Assembly (NCBI GenBank): GCA_020721645.1
Contig: DYMH01000026.1
Coordinates: 1-33,519 of the forward strand
Reading direction: 5' to 3'
DNA length: 33,519 bases
Source: Draconibacterium orientale
GTDB taxonomy: Bacteria > Bacteroidota > Bacteroidia > Bacteroidales > JAADGE01
The notes under the pieces were generated by a model. That model ran no database searches. It worked only from the letters and a program-made list of their open reading frames with translations, and was not told the DNA's origin. A program made the translations under genes and the position numbers. Below are positions 17,557 to 25,137 of the stretch, piece after piece. The number at the start of each line of letters is the position of its first letter. The first letter of the stretch is position 1.

Positions 17557-18177
17557 ATGCCGGATATATTTGAAAATGGTCATAAATTACCCTTAATCGA
17601 TGAATTTTATACCGTTCAGGGTGAAGGATTTCATACAGGGAAAGCTGCATATTTTCTCAGATTAGGCGGTTGTGATATTGGTTGCAGTTGGTGCGACACA
17701 AAAATTTCGTGGAAAGCCGATACACATCAGCTCGCCGATGTGGAAGAAATTGTGAAAAAAGTGGCAGCAACGCCTGCTAAATCTATTGTTGTAACAGGTG
17801 GAGAACCAACAACGTATGATCTCAATTTTTTGTGCAGCGAAATAAAAAAATATCAAATTAAAACCTTTATCGAAACCTCCGGAGCCTATCATTTGACAGG
17901 TATTTGGGATTGGATTTGCCTTTCGCCAAAAAAACAAAGTCCGCCGCAGCCCGAAATATTTTCTATGGCACACGAATTGAAAGTAATAATTTATCAAGAT
18001 TCTGATTTTGAATGGGCGGAAGAAAATGCCCAAAAAGTAAACCCAAATTGCATGTTGTTTTTGCAACCTGAATGGAGTAAACGAATCGAAATGACTGAGA
18101 AAATCGTTGAATATGTGAAAAATAATCCGCAATGGAACATTTCGATTCAGGCTCACAAATTTATGAAGATTCCGTAA
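17557..18177 (+). CDS. queE: 7-carboxy-7-deazaguanine synthase QueE
   Basis: The 206-residue product is a short radical-SAM enzyme with the Cys39-xxx-Cys43-xx-Cys46 iron-sulfur motif inside 'LGGCDIGCSWCDTK'. It also has 'VTGGEPTTYDL' for SAM binding and the QueE-type 'IETSGAY' and 'WICLSPKK' segments. QueE converts 6-carboxytetrahydropterin to 7-carboxy-7-deazaguanine on the way to preQ0 and queuosine in tRNA. No other queuosine gene is adjacent and no preQ1 riboswitch was seen upstream. Length and motif order are normal for the family, so it looks intact. It is separated by 361 bp from pnuC and probably has its own transcript. Confidence 0.93.
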   Translation: MPDIFENGHKLPLIDEFYTVQGEGFHTGKAAYFLRLGGCDIGCSWCDTKISWKADTHQLADVEEIVKKVAATPAKSIVVTGGEPTTYDLNFLCSEIKKYQIKTFIETSGAYHLTGIWDWICLSPKKQSPPQPEIFSMAHELKVIIYQDSDFEWAEENAQKVNPNCMLFLQPEWSKRIEMTEKIVEYVKNNPQWNISIQAHKFMKIP

Positions 18178-18538
18178 AAAGTAATGATATGATTTTGACC
18201 AAAATACAGTCTTGGATATGCAAATAAATGTGTCTTGTACTTATCAATGAGTCTGGTATAAAAAGCTCAAATTTTGGAATCAGAGTCGCAAAGCGGTTAT
18301 CTAATTAACTGTTTTACAGTATTTTGATGACAAAAAATTTTGCATATATAACCGCTATGCGACTTTTTAAACTGAACACATCAATATAAGATTTAGGGTT
18401 TAAAATAATAAACGCCCTTAATAAATTGCACTTCATAAACATATATTCACTTCATATACATCGTTTTTTCTAATTACTTAATACTAACTTTTTTTATTAT
18501 AATAATAACCTACTTATAAAATCGTATTTGAAATTAAA
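18178..18538. other. 361-bp spacer upstream of pnuC with a long inverted repeat
   Basis: No ORF of note was seen. The spacer holds a 17-bp inverted repeat with one mismatch (arms 18284-18300 and 18348-18364; left arm AGTCGCAAAGCGGTTAT) around a 47-nt loop. The loop contains a small hairpin (ACTG/CAGT, 18308-18320), and the right arm is followed by five T residues. Further right there is a near direct repeat (CACTTCATAAACATA at 18429, CACTTCATATACATC at 18448) and four heptamers ending in CT (18465-18492). No TPP-riboswitch-like signature was recognised. Confidence 0.6.
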
Positions 18539-19144
18539 ATGAATTGGATATTAGATAATTATATAGAAATTTTAGGTGTGATTTTTGGATTTATCTATAT
18601 TTTTCTTTCAATTAAGCAAAACGTGTGGCTTTGGCCCATCGGTATTATCAATGCAACCTTGTATGTATGGGTTTTTTTGATGTCGAAATTATATGCCGAC
18701 ATGTCCCTCCAAATATATTATCTTCTTATCAGCATTTACGGTTGGTATTATTGGGTATCAGGAAAAAATGTTAAACAAAAAGATAACAAGAATCTACCGA
18801 TAACACGCACAAATGCAAAAACATTCGTTGTGCTGTTGATTTTAGAAATTCTGCTTTTTTCAACATTGTGGTTTGTATTAAAAAATTTCACCGATTCAAC
18901 CGTCCCTGCCGGTGATGCTTTTGCGACATCACTCAGTATTTTGGCAACATGGATGCTCACCAAAAAGAAAATTGAACAATGGTTGATATGGATTGTTGTA
19001 AACATCTTTTCTGTCGGGTTGTTTTATTATAAAGAACTCTACGCCACTGTTATCCTGTACTCTGTTTTTGCTCTGCTGGCGTCTGTCGGATACATCAAAT
19101 GGCACAAAGAACTGAAATTATCAGAAAATGCAGCGAACAATTAA
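18539..19144 (+). CDS. pnuC: PnuC-family nicotinamide riboside transporter
   Basis: The 201-residue product is almost entirely hydrophobic, with about seven predicted membrane helices. It has PnuC-type motifs: 'EILGVIFGFIYIFLSIKQN' near the N-terminus, 'WLWPIGIINATLYVWVF', and 'YYLLISIYGWYYWV'. PnuC proteins move nicotinamide riboside by facilitated diffusion driven by intracellular phosphorylation. The gene overlaps the next one, a NadR-like kinase, by 17 bp, which makes the substrate assignment much stronger than for a lone PnuC homologue. Related PnuT transporters carry thiamine, but no thiamine riboswitch or thiamine gene is nearby. Confidence 0.93.
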   Translation: MNWILDNYIEILGVIFGFIYIFLSIKQNVWLWPIGIINATLYVWVFLMSKLYADMSLQIYYLLISIYGWYYWVSGKNVKQKDNKNLPITRTNAKTFVVLLILEILLFSTLWFVLKNFTDSTVPAGDAFATSLSILATWMLTKKKIEQWLIWIVVNIFSVGLFYYKELYATVILYSVFALLASVGYIKWHKELKLSENAANN

Positions 19145-19667
19145 AAATATCGTCATCACGGGACCCGAATCGACAGGAAAAACGGACTTATGTCAACAAC
19201 TTGCTTCGCATTACCACACGATTTGGATACCGGAATATGCCCGTTTTTATATCGAAAATCTAAACCGTCCTTATACCTACGATGATCTAAATATTATTGT
19301 AAAAAGGCAGTTTGAAGAAATTACCGGCGATTATTCTCAAAAAGCAAAAAACTACGTGTTTTTTGATACAAGCTTGATAATAAGCAAAGTATGGTTTGAG
19401 GTGGTTTATAAGAAAGTTCCGCCGGAATTGGAGCAGATGATTGCCGTTTCGCCCTTCGATTTATTTTTGCTTTGTGCTCCCGATTTGGAATGGAAACCCG
19501 ACAATGTAAGAGAAAACGGAGGCGAGATGCGGTTAACATTGTTTCGGAAATATGAAAATGAGCTAATTTTACGAAAATTTTCATACGAAATTGTTACCGG
19601 AATAGGTAACCAAAGACTTCAAAATGCACTTCATATCATAGAAACATTTTTTACGAAAAAAGGATAA
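19128..19667 (+). CDS. NadR-like ribosylnicotinamide kinase
   Basis: The 179-residue product begins with a P-loop, 'TGPESTGKTDL' (Walker A at residues 12-19), followed by 'IPEYARFYIE', typical of the ribosylnicotinamide kinase domain of NadR. An aspartate in 'FFDTS' is the likely Walker B or substrate contact. The adenylyltransferase and helix-turn-helix domains of enterobacterial NadR are absent, so this is a stand-alone kinase. It would phosphorylate nicotinamide riboside entering through PnuC to nicotinamide mononucleotide, trapping it for NAD synthesis. The start lies inside the end of pnuC, suggesting coupled translation. Confidence 0.9.
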   Translation: MQRTIKNIVITGPESTGKTDLCQQLASHYHTIWIPEYARFYIENLNRPYTYDDLNIIVKRQFEEITGDYSQKAKNYVFFDTSLIISKVWFEVVYKKVPPELEQMIAVSPFDLFLLCAPDLEWKPDNVRENGGEMRLTLFRKYENELILRKFSYEIVTGIGNQRLQNALHIIETFFTKKG

Positions 19668-19757
19668 TATCAAAAATAAATCAACGTTTAACAAAAAGGA
19701 AAATCAAAACGGCATAAAGTTTGCTTTTTAGAAATTTATCTACCTAAAACAATACAC

Positions 19758-20360
19758 ATGAGAAATATAAAATCAAGAACTTTTGCATTTTTGTTCAGCA
19801 TCATTTTAGTGCTTGCAGGCAATGCAAATATCAAAGCTCAAAATATTGATAGTAAGGAAATTGATGATGAATCGATTGTTTATTGGTTCTATGTTAATTT
19901 GCGAATACATGTTGATACAAAAACCGGTTACGAAAATTATATTGTAAAACGATTGGGAACTCAAATATATCACGGTTCGATAAACGATTACGACCGCGAA
20001 TTGTGGAAAAGCCTGGGCAACGGGTCAAAAATGGCAATCGGACCGTTTTACAACTTCGATGAAGCTCAACAAGGTCTCACGTTTTACGATTTTACGAAAG
20101 AAGAACGGGTTTTGTCCGATGTGGTTGATAAGAATAAAGAATTATTTTTCTTTGTATTGAGAGTAGAAAAACGCAAACGCTCAGGAGCCTATCTTTTACG
20201 GCGTATTCCGGGAGCTATTGCAAATGGTGATGCCAAATCGTTCGATGATATGCTGGTTGAAGGTTTAGACCAAAAACGCTTGGCAATCGGTCCGTTTTGG
20301 AACTCTGCCGAAGCCGAAGAAGCAAAACGTCGCTATCGTTTGTCGGGAAAAGATAATTAA
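19758..20360 (+). CDS. Exported protein with two SPOR-like repeats
   Basis: The 200-residue product has a signal peptide (about 1-28, ending IKAQ). Two similar segments each carry 'AIGPF' (residues 93-97 and 176-180) followed by an acidic/alanine helix ('YNFDEAQQG', 'WNSAEAEEA'). This beta-strand-GPF-helix pattern resembles SPOR domains, which bind denuded peptidoglycan, and suggests an internal duplication. The similarity is by eye and moderate. It lies 90 bp after the kinase gene and is likely a separate unit, with a palindromic element beginning about 55 bp after its stop. Confidence 0.75.
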   Translation: MRNIKSRTFAFLFSIILVLAGNANIKAQNIDSKEIDDESIVYWFYVNLRIHVDTKTGYENYIVKRLGTQIYHGSINDYDRELWKSLGNGSKMAIGPFYNFDEAQQGLTFYDFTKEERVLSDVVDKNKELFFFVLRVEKRKRSGAYLLRRIPGAIANGDAKSFDDMLVEGLDQKRLAIGPFWNSAEAEEAKRRYRLSGKDN

Positions 20361-20415
20361 TCAGGAATTTGAAAATACTAAAATTACGATAATTGATATT
20401 TTTTTTTGTAAGGAA

Positions 20416-20573
20416 TTGTAACGAAATAACCTATTCATTTGGTAATTATTTTCCCTGATTAGTTCGGCTAAGGCTCTGCCTTAGTCGAATGTTTTAAAAG
20501 AGGCTTTGCCTCGAAAATACAATCGAAACAAAACGAATCAGTTTTTAAAAATAACCATGTTATTTCGTTACAA
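20416..20573. repeat. Nested palindromic element, MITE-like or structured RNA
   Basis: The outer arms TTGTAACGAAATAAC (20416-20430) and GTTATTTCGTTACAA (20559-20573) match perfectly. Inside are a 12-bp stem with one G-T pair (20463-20489, TTCGGCTAAGGC/GCCTTAGTCGAA) and a 5-bp stem GAGGC/GCCTC (20500-20512). Further weak pairing joins CTGATT near 20455 to AATCAG near 20536. Seventeen bases (20462-20478) recur exactly at 26049-26065. No transposase or clear target-site duplication was found. Confidence 0.65.
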
Positions 20574-20678
20574 ATTCTAAGTATCAATTAATCCTTTAAA
20601 AAAGTGATACGATTTATTCTCGCAAAAGTGAGAGCTTACAATTTCTAAAAATAAATAGTTCAACAGTTGCTGAAATTA

Positions 20679-20710
20679 AAAAGGGTCGTCTTAACAAAGA
20701 CGACCCTTTT
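20679..20710. terminator. Strong bidirectional terminator
   Basis: AAAAGGGTCGTCTT pairs over 14 bp with AAGACGACCCTTTT around a four-base AACA loop. It lies 16 bp after the stop codon of the minus-strand rhodanese gene and has T-rich ends in both directions, so it can end that transcript and any arriving from the left. Confidence 0.9.
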
Positions 20711-20726
20711 CTTTGGATAAATCTAC

Positions 20727-21719
20727 TTATTTTGTAACATAATCATATCCCATGATTTGAGAAGCACTAAAAGTAGTCATTGCGTTTGTAACCATAATAT
20801 CATAAATCATACCGTTTGAGCCGTATAAAATAGATATTGCATCATATCCCAACAACCGAAGATATGCAGTTAAGTAAGCACTTGTTTGTCCGGTGAAGCA
20901 ATAAACAGCGATTGTTTTGTCGGTGGGCAAAGTTTTGAGGTCGGCAGCTAATTTTATACTTACTTTGGGCTCATATTGAACAGCACCTGTGATATGTCCG
21001 GGATTAGCATATTGAGCTGCGGACCAGTAGTTTACAATGTAGTAACTTGTCAATGCTCCAAATACTGTGGCATTTGTTGCCGATGCCGGACCAAAACCTT
21101 CTGCTAATAATACATTAGCACGGGCTTCGAGAATTTCTTGTCCGGTAGTTTTTCCGGTACTCAAAGTCGGCAAATTGCCGGCTGCACCTTTTGCTGTGGC
21201 AGTTGTTGTAAATTGAGATTGGTAGGTGTTCCCGATAGCAGCATTCCATTTAGCTGCAAAATCAACATGCCAAGAAGCCATTCCCCATTTCATCGAAAAC
21301 ACTTTGGAATATCCCAAAATTCGCAGTATCGAAGCCACAAAACCCGCCGTTTGCCCTGTATAGCAAACAATAGCCACTTTTTCGTAACTTGCAAGGTCTG
21401 TTGCTTTAATGTGGGTTAATACATCGGCAGCAGCAACATTATGTGCGTTTGCAATATGTCCGGTCGCAAAATCAGTAGCCGAACGAATATCAATGATGTA
21501 AACCTGATTTGTTGTGTTCAAAGTTTTTACTTCGGTAGCCGATATAATACTCGGCATATCGGTATTCACATAATCTTTTCCGGCAGGCGAAGCGGCTGAT
21601 TCCAAATACTCAACCAATACCTGAGACTCGTTAATGACAATTGGATCATCTGTTTTACAAGATGCAACAAACAAGAAAGCAATTAAAATGCTAATGGACA
21701 GTAATCTGAATTTTTTCAT
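20727..21719 (-). CDS. Tandem rhodanese-domain lipoprotein
   Basis: The 330-residue product has a lipoprotein signal with likely lipidated Cys21 (FVAS-C). The following K-T-D-D resembles the charged surface-export signal of Bacteroidota lipoproteins. Two rhodanese domains are visible. The first (about 60-160) has 'IDIRSATDFATGHI' and active-site Cys119 in 'CYTGQT'. The second (about 195-310) has 'NPGHITGA' and Cys274 in 'CFTGQT'. Rhodaneses usually have one active domain, so two intact catalytic cysteines are notable. It lies 107 bp downstream of the multihaem cytochrome gene, probably co-transcribed. A role in sulfur transfer or in an envelope electron conduit is inferred. Confidence 0.9.
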   Translation of the reverse strand: MKKFRLLSISILIAFLFVASCKTDDPIVINESQVLVEYLESAASPAGKDYVNTDMPSIISATEVKTLNTTNQVYIIDIRSATDFATGHIANAHNVAAADVLTHIKATDLASYEKVAIVCYTGQTAGFVASILRILGYSKVFSMKWGMASWHVDFAAKWNAAIGNTYQSQFTTTATAKGAAGNLPTLSTGKTTGQEILEARANVLLAEGFGPASATNATVFGALTSYYIVNYWSAAQYANPGHITGAVQYEPKVSIKLAADLKTLPTDKTIAVYCFTGQTSAYLTAYLRLLGYDAISILYGSNGMIYDIMVTNAMTTFSASQIMGYDYVTK

Positions 21720-21764
21720 TGTGATATTAAATTAAATTTATAATTGATTAAATAAATCCTGAAT

Positions 21765-21785
21765 AATTGTAAATTATTAATTGTT
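21765..21785 (+). repeat. Short heptamer array AATTNTN, three units
   Basis: AATTGTA, AATTATT and AATTGTT follow each other in the 107-bp gap between the cytochrome and rhodanese genes. Three A/T-only units could be chance; it is listed because of the stronger arrays elsewhere. Confidence 0.3.
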
Positions 21786-21826
21786 AAAGAAATATTAATT
21801 TCATTTTGAGAGGAATCCGAACAGTA

Positions 21827-23182
21827 TTATTTGGACCACGAAGCCGGAAGTTTACCGTCCACGGTGATTGATGATGATGCTCCAATAGCCCAATCTTCCA
21901 AATCTCCTTGATACAGATACAATTCTTTATTCACCATCACGCCGTTTTCGTTGCGAATATGACAACTCGAACTGCACGATGTTTGACCTTCTTTTACTGT
22001 GGTTCGGGTAGTCCACTTCAATATATTGTGAGGTGAAGTGTAATTGTAGGTCGGAAACTCATCAAAATTTGATAATGCCGGGACACCGTAAACCGACCAG
22101 CTGTCGGGTGCCGATAATGTTCGGCGAACCAATGTGAAATCGAAACCCGTTTTGATTGTCGGAATTGGATTCGAAGCAATCTTGAAACCTAAATACGCCG
22201 GAATCCGTGCACCTTCGGCATGAATATGGCAACTGCCGCAATTATTATAGTCTTGAGAATGGCAAACTTGACAGTTAAAATCATCGTAATGTTCAGTGTG
22301 ATAAGTATTTGCAGTAGAAATACCGGTGTGGCAATCGTCGCATTTTGGTAATTTTGAATAGGCATATCTTTGATCCACAGGCTGCCCATCGCCGTGCAAT
22401 TCCGCACCGGAGTGGCATTTCAAGCAAGTGAAACCGCTTTGTGTCAAATGAACATCCGGCTGAGTTCCTGCCGCAACGCCCAAATATGCGTGTCCGCCGC
22501 GAGAAGAGTGGCATACCACACAACCGGTAACCATATCCGGAGTTTTCGTAAAACTGTGTCCTTTCGATAAACCTCCGCCGCCCGAAAGTGGACGGACAAC
22601 ATGGCAATTTCCGCATGTTCCGTGACAAGTGGCACAGTTTGCATCGTAGCCTTCGATTTGATGCGAAGGCAATTGGTCGAAATCGGAGGCTCCGCTCAAT
22701 CCGCTTCGTATGCAAACTTTTCGCTTTTGTCCCGTTCCGTGATGTATGCTTGTGGTAAAATTATTTGCAATTTCGGCATGACACGTCCCGCAGTTTGCTT
22801 GATAATTTGCTGATGGATGTCTTTCAAAATCGCCCGAATGGGCTACTTTTTTGTCTGCAGTATTATCAGTTCCTTTATGACAACCCACACAGCCAATTTG
22901 ATAATGTCCCGATTGTTTATACGACTCAAAACCTTCGCCGCCCATAAAAACGCGGTCGTAAGGCTCGTAATGAGGAGCTTCGCCGCCGCAGCCTCCGCCC
23001 GTTACAACCGTATCGGGTGAATAGACTTTTTGTAGTTGTGCATAATCGGTATGACACCCTTCGCACGATGCAAAACTCTCAACAACAGGGGCTGCCTCTT
23101 TTTCAATACAACCTGCGAGAAACAGCAATATCAATAATGCTGTTAAAAATAATGGTGTTATACGTGAATATTTGTTTCCCAT
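21827..23182 (-). CDS. Multihaem c-type cytochrome lipoprotein (ten CXXCH plus one CX3CH)
   Basis: The 451-residue product has a lipoprotein signal with likely lipidated Cys25 (FLAG-C). Ten canonical haem-attachment motifs start at residues 40, 98, 131, 183, 190, 221, 253, 281, 304 and 315. One CSSSCH (403-408) is spaced CX3CH. Many additional histidines could serve as distal ligands. The protein does not resemble nitrite (NrfA) or hydroxylamine enzymes closely enough to name one. It should sit in the periplasm or on the cell surface and move electrons. The rhodanese lipoprotein downstream and the divergent Crp/Fnr gene suggest regulated anaerobic respiration. Confidence 0.92.
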   Translation of the reverse strand: MGNKYSRITPLFLTALLILLFLAGCIEKEAAPVVESFASCEGCHTDYAQLQKVYSPDTVVTGGGCGGEAPHYEPYDRVFMGGEGFESYKQSGHYQIGCVGCHKGTDNTADKKVAHSGDFERHPSANYQANCGTCHAEIANNFTTSIHHGTGQKRKVCIRSGLSGASDFDQLPSHQIEGYDANCATCHGTCGNCHVVRPLSGGGGLSKGHSFTKTPDMVTGCVVCHSSRGGHAYLGVAAGTQPDVHLTQSGFTCLKCHSGAELHGDGQPVDQRYAYSKLPKCDDCHTGISTANTYHTEHYDDFNCQVCHSQDYNNCGSCHIHAEGARIPAYLGFKIASNPIPTIKTGFDFTLVRRTLSAPDSWSVYGVPALSNFDEFPTYNYTSPHNILKWTTRTTVKEGQTSCSSSCHIRNENGVMVNKELYLYQGDLEDWAIGASSSITVDGKLPASWSK

Positions 23183-23353
23183 AATTTATTTTTGAAATGA
23201 TTTATTGATTGGAAATTATCTATTTAAAAAAAACTTGACTGAAAATTATTTTCGTGTTTTTATTTAAACAAATTACACCATTCGACAAGGATTTGCAATG
23301 ATTTTCTGAATGATATAAGCATGTAAACAAGATGATATTCAATAGTTAATAAA

Positions 23354-23367
23354 TTGATTTGAATCAG
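23354..23367 (+). promoter_or_regulatory. FNR-like operator TTGAT-N4-ATCAG
   Basis: TTGAT TTGA ATCAG differs from the FNR consensus TTGAT-N4-ATCAA by one base. Its centre (about 23360) is roughly 40 bp before the start predicted from the TATCTTTG box, near the class II activation position. It lies between the divergent cytochrome and Crp/Fnr genes. A perfect 13-bp palindrome, ATGATTTAATCAT, follows at 23376-23388. Confidence 0.5.
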
Positions 23368-23388
23368 TCTTTTTTATGATTTAATCAT

Positions 23389-23396
23389 TATCTTTG
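23389..23396 (+). promoter_or_regulatory. Candidate Bacteroidota -7 box, TATCTTTG
   Basis: The octamer fits TAnnTTTG and lies 23 bp before the ATG of the Crp/Fnr gene. It lies just right of a perfect 13-bp palindrome, so a bound repressor or activator could affect polymerase directly. Confidence 0.5.
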
Positions 23397-23419
23397 TGTA
23401 AGATTTTAAATAAAACTGA

Positions 23420-24115
23420 ATGCGTAATACGAATTTATATACCGGCTGTACAATTGGGCAACACGTATCGAATTGTTTCGATAAATTAACGTCCGAAGAA
23501 ATAAAATTGATAGATGCAAATTCTGTAAATATCAAATACAAAAAACACGAAATCATCTGCAAGCAAGGTGGCTTGGTTACTCAGTTGATGTTCATGAAAA
23601 AAGGATTGGCAAAGGTATATCTCGATGATGGAGTTAATACCTTAGTTTTGAAAATTATACCAACAGGAAACCTACTGGGATTGGCATCTATTTCCGAAGA
23701 AAATAATGTATTTCAGTATTCGGCAATGGCTTATATCGATTCAGAAATCAAACAAATAGACATTCAGATTATACGGCAAATAATCCGTCAAAATTCCGAA
23801 TTTGCAAAAGATGTTATTGATATATTGAGCTCAAACAGCGTTCAAATCTACAACCGTTTTTTTTGTTTTACTCACAAACAATGTTTCGGAAAATTAGCCG
23901 ATATCATTCTTTGTCTGAGCGACCGAATTTTCAGTACAACCCAATTTGAACTGCCGCTTTCGAGGCGGGAAATGGGCGAACTGTCCGGCATGAGTACCGA
24001 AACCTTGATTCGACTGCTTAAAAAATTTGTTGAAGATGGATTAATTTCTATTGAAGGAAAAACAATCACCGTACTCGATTATGAGAGGCTTAAAAATATC
24101 AGCGAAAAAGGGTAG
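23420..24115 (+). CDS. Crp/Fnr-family transcription regulator
   Basis: The 231-residue product has an N-terminal cyclic-nucleotide-binding-type beta barrel (about 20-125, including 'HEIICKQGGLVTQLMFMKKGLAKVYL'). A long dimerisation helix follows (about 128-150), then a winged helix-turn-helix (about 175-225) with 'LSRREMGELSGMSTETLIRLLKKF'. The cysteines (e.g. 10, 19 and 48) are not spaced like the FNR iron-sulfur cluster, and the cAMP-binding signature of CRP is not evident, so the effector is unknown. It is divergent from the multihaem cytochrome gene, and an FNR-like box lies between them; control of that operon and of itself is likely. Confidence 0.9.
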   Translation: MRNTNLYTGCTIGQHVSNCFDKLTSEEIKLIDANSVNIKYKKHEIICKQGGLVTQLMFMKKGLAKVYLDDGVNTLVLKIIPTGNLLGLASISEENNVFQYSAMAYIDSEIKQIDIQIIRQIIRQNSEFAKDVIDILSSNSVQIYNRFFCFTHKQCFGKLADIILCLSDRIFSTTQFELPLSRREMGELSGMSTETLIRLLKKFVEDGLISIEGKTITVLDYERLKNISEKG

Positions 24116-24248
24116 TAAACTAAAAAACTAAAAGTGAAAAACTAAAAGTGAAAAACTAAAAGTGAAAAACTAAAAACTAAAAGTGAAAAACTAAAAACCA
24201 AAAATCAACAATTAATTCCTAATTCCTAATTTCTAATTCCTAATTGCT
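24116..24248. repeat. Nineteen contiguous degenerate heptamers filling a convergent spacer
   Basis: The sequence divides exactly into 19 units of 7 bp. AAAAACT and AAAAGTG alternate on the left, then AAAAACC, AAAAATC and AACAATT form a transition, and AATTCCT-type units follow on the right. The array starts at the first base after the Crp/Fnr stop codon and ends one base before the era stop codon, so the spacer contains nothing else. No spacers or hairpins are present. Confidence 0.9.
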
Positions 24249-24249
24249 T

Positions 24250-25137
24250 TTATTGATTGTATCCGAATTTATCTAAAAAGTTTTTCTTATCGCGCCAGTC
24301 TTTTTCCACTTTAACAAAAACTTCGAGAAAGACTTTTTTGTCGAAAAATGCTTCCATATCAATACGTGCTTGGGTTGCTGTTTTTTTCAGAGCCTCGCCT
24401 TTATGTCCGATAATAATGCCTTTTTGGGTGTAGCGGCTGACGTAAATCAAGCTTTTTATTCGTATGATGTCTTCTTCTTCTTTAAATTCTTCAACTTCAA
24501 CTTCCACCGAATACGGAATTTCTTTTTTGTAGTTCATCAGAATTTTTTCGCGGATGATTTCCTGTACAAAAAATCGCTCCGATTTATCCGTAACTTGGTC
24601 TTTGGGAAAATACGGCGGCGAAACGGGTAGTTTTGCAGTAATGCTTTTTAGCAAATTGTCGAGATTAAATTTTTCGAGTGCCGATACCGGGAATATTTCG
24701 GCTTGGGGAAGTAATTCCTGCCAACCTACGGCGAGTTCTCCCAATTTTTCTTGTGTCGTTAAATCTATTTTATTGATAATTAAAAAAACAGGAACTTCGG
24801 TATTTTGAACTTTTTGAAGAAATTCTTCATTTTTCTCTTTTGTCTCGTATATATCTGTTACATAGATTATTAAATCAGCATCTTCGAGTGCCGATTTTGT
24901 GAAATTGAGCATCGATTCCTGCAATTTGTATAGCGGTTTCAAAATGCCCGGCGTGTCGGAAAATACAATTTGAAAATCTTCGCCGTTGATAATTCCCATG
25001 ATTCGATGCCGGGTGGTTTGTGCTTTTGAACTGACAATCGACAGTTTTTCGCCCATCAAAGCATTCATCAATGTCGATTTGCCCACATTGGGATTTCCAA
25101 GGATATTGACGAACCCGGATTTATGATTTTCAGACAT
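24250..25137 (-). CDS. era: GTPase Era
   Basis: The 295-residue product matches Era in size and layout. Its GTP-binding motifs are 'GNPNVGKS' (14-21), 'DTPG' (61-64), 'NKID' (122-125) and 'VSALE' (151-155). The C-terminal KH domain (about 205-290) has the RNA-binding loop 'GHKGEALK' (244-251). Era binds the 3' end of 16S rRNA and supports 30S ribosome maturation at the inner face of the membrane. The gene stands alone on the minus strand; its 3' end abuts the heptamer array. Confidence 0.97.
   Translation of the reverse strand: MSENHKSGFVNILGNPNVGKSTLMNALMGEKLSIVSSKAQTTRHRIMGIINGEDFQIVFSDTPGILKPLYKLQESMLNFTKSALEDADLIIYVTDIYETKEKNEEFLQKVQNTEVPVFLIINKIDLTTQEKLGELAVGWQELLPQAEIFPVSALEKFNLDNLLKSITAKLPVSPPYFPKDQVTDKSERFFVQEIIREKILMNYKKEIPYSVEVEVEEFKEEEDIIRIKSLIYVSRYTQKGIIIGHKGEALKKTATQARIDMEAFFDKKVFLEVFVKVEKDWRDKKNFLDKFGYNQ

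Larger units (their letters stand above)
20361..20726. other. 366-bp convergent spacer with palindromic element and terminator
   Basis: No ORF was seen. The left half holds a nested palindromic element (annotated separately). The middle (about 20578-20678) is plain A/T-rich sequence with nothing recognised. The right end holds a strong terminator. The spacer separates the SPOR-like gene from the convergent rhodanese gene. Confidence 0.7.

Noticed and set aside
18178-18538. Thiamine (TPP) riboswitch before pnuC
   Set aside because: The conserved CTGAGA and TGAAC-type elements were not found, and the linked kinase points to nicotinamide riboside.
20416-20573. Insertion sequence with its own transposase
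   Set aside because: The interior is too short to code and consists of nested stems; no target-site duplication could be defined.
23420-24115. True oxygen-sensing FNR
   Set aside because: Cysteine spacing does not match the iron-sulfur cluster motif; only the general Crp/Fnr family can be supported.
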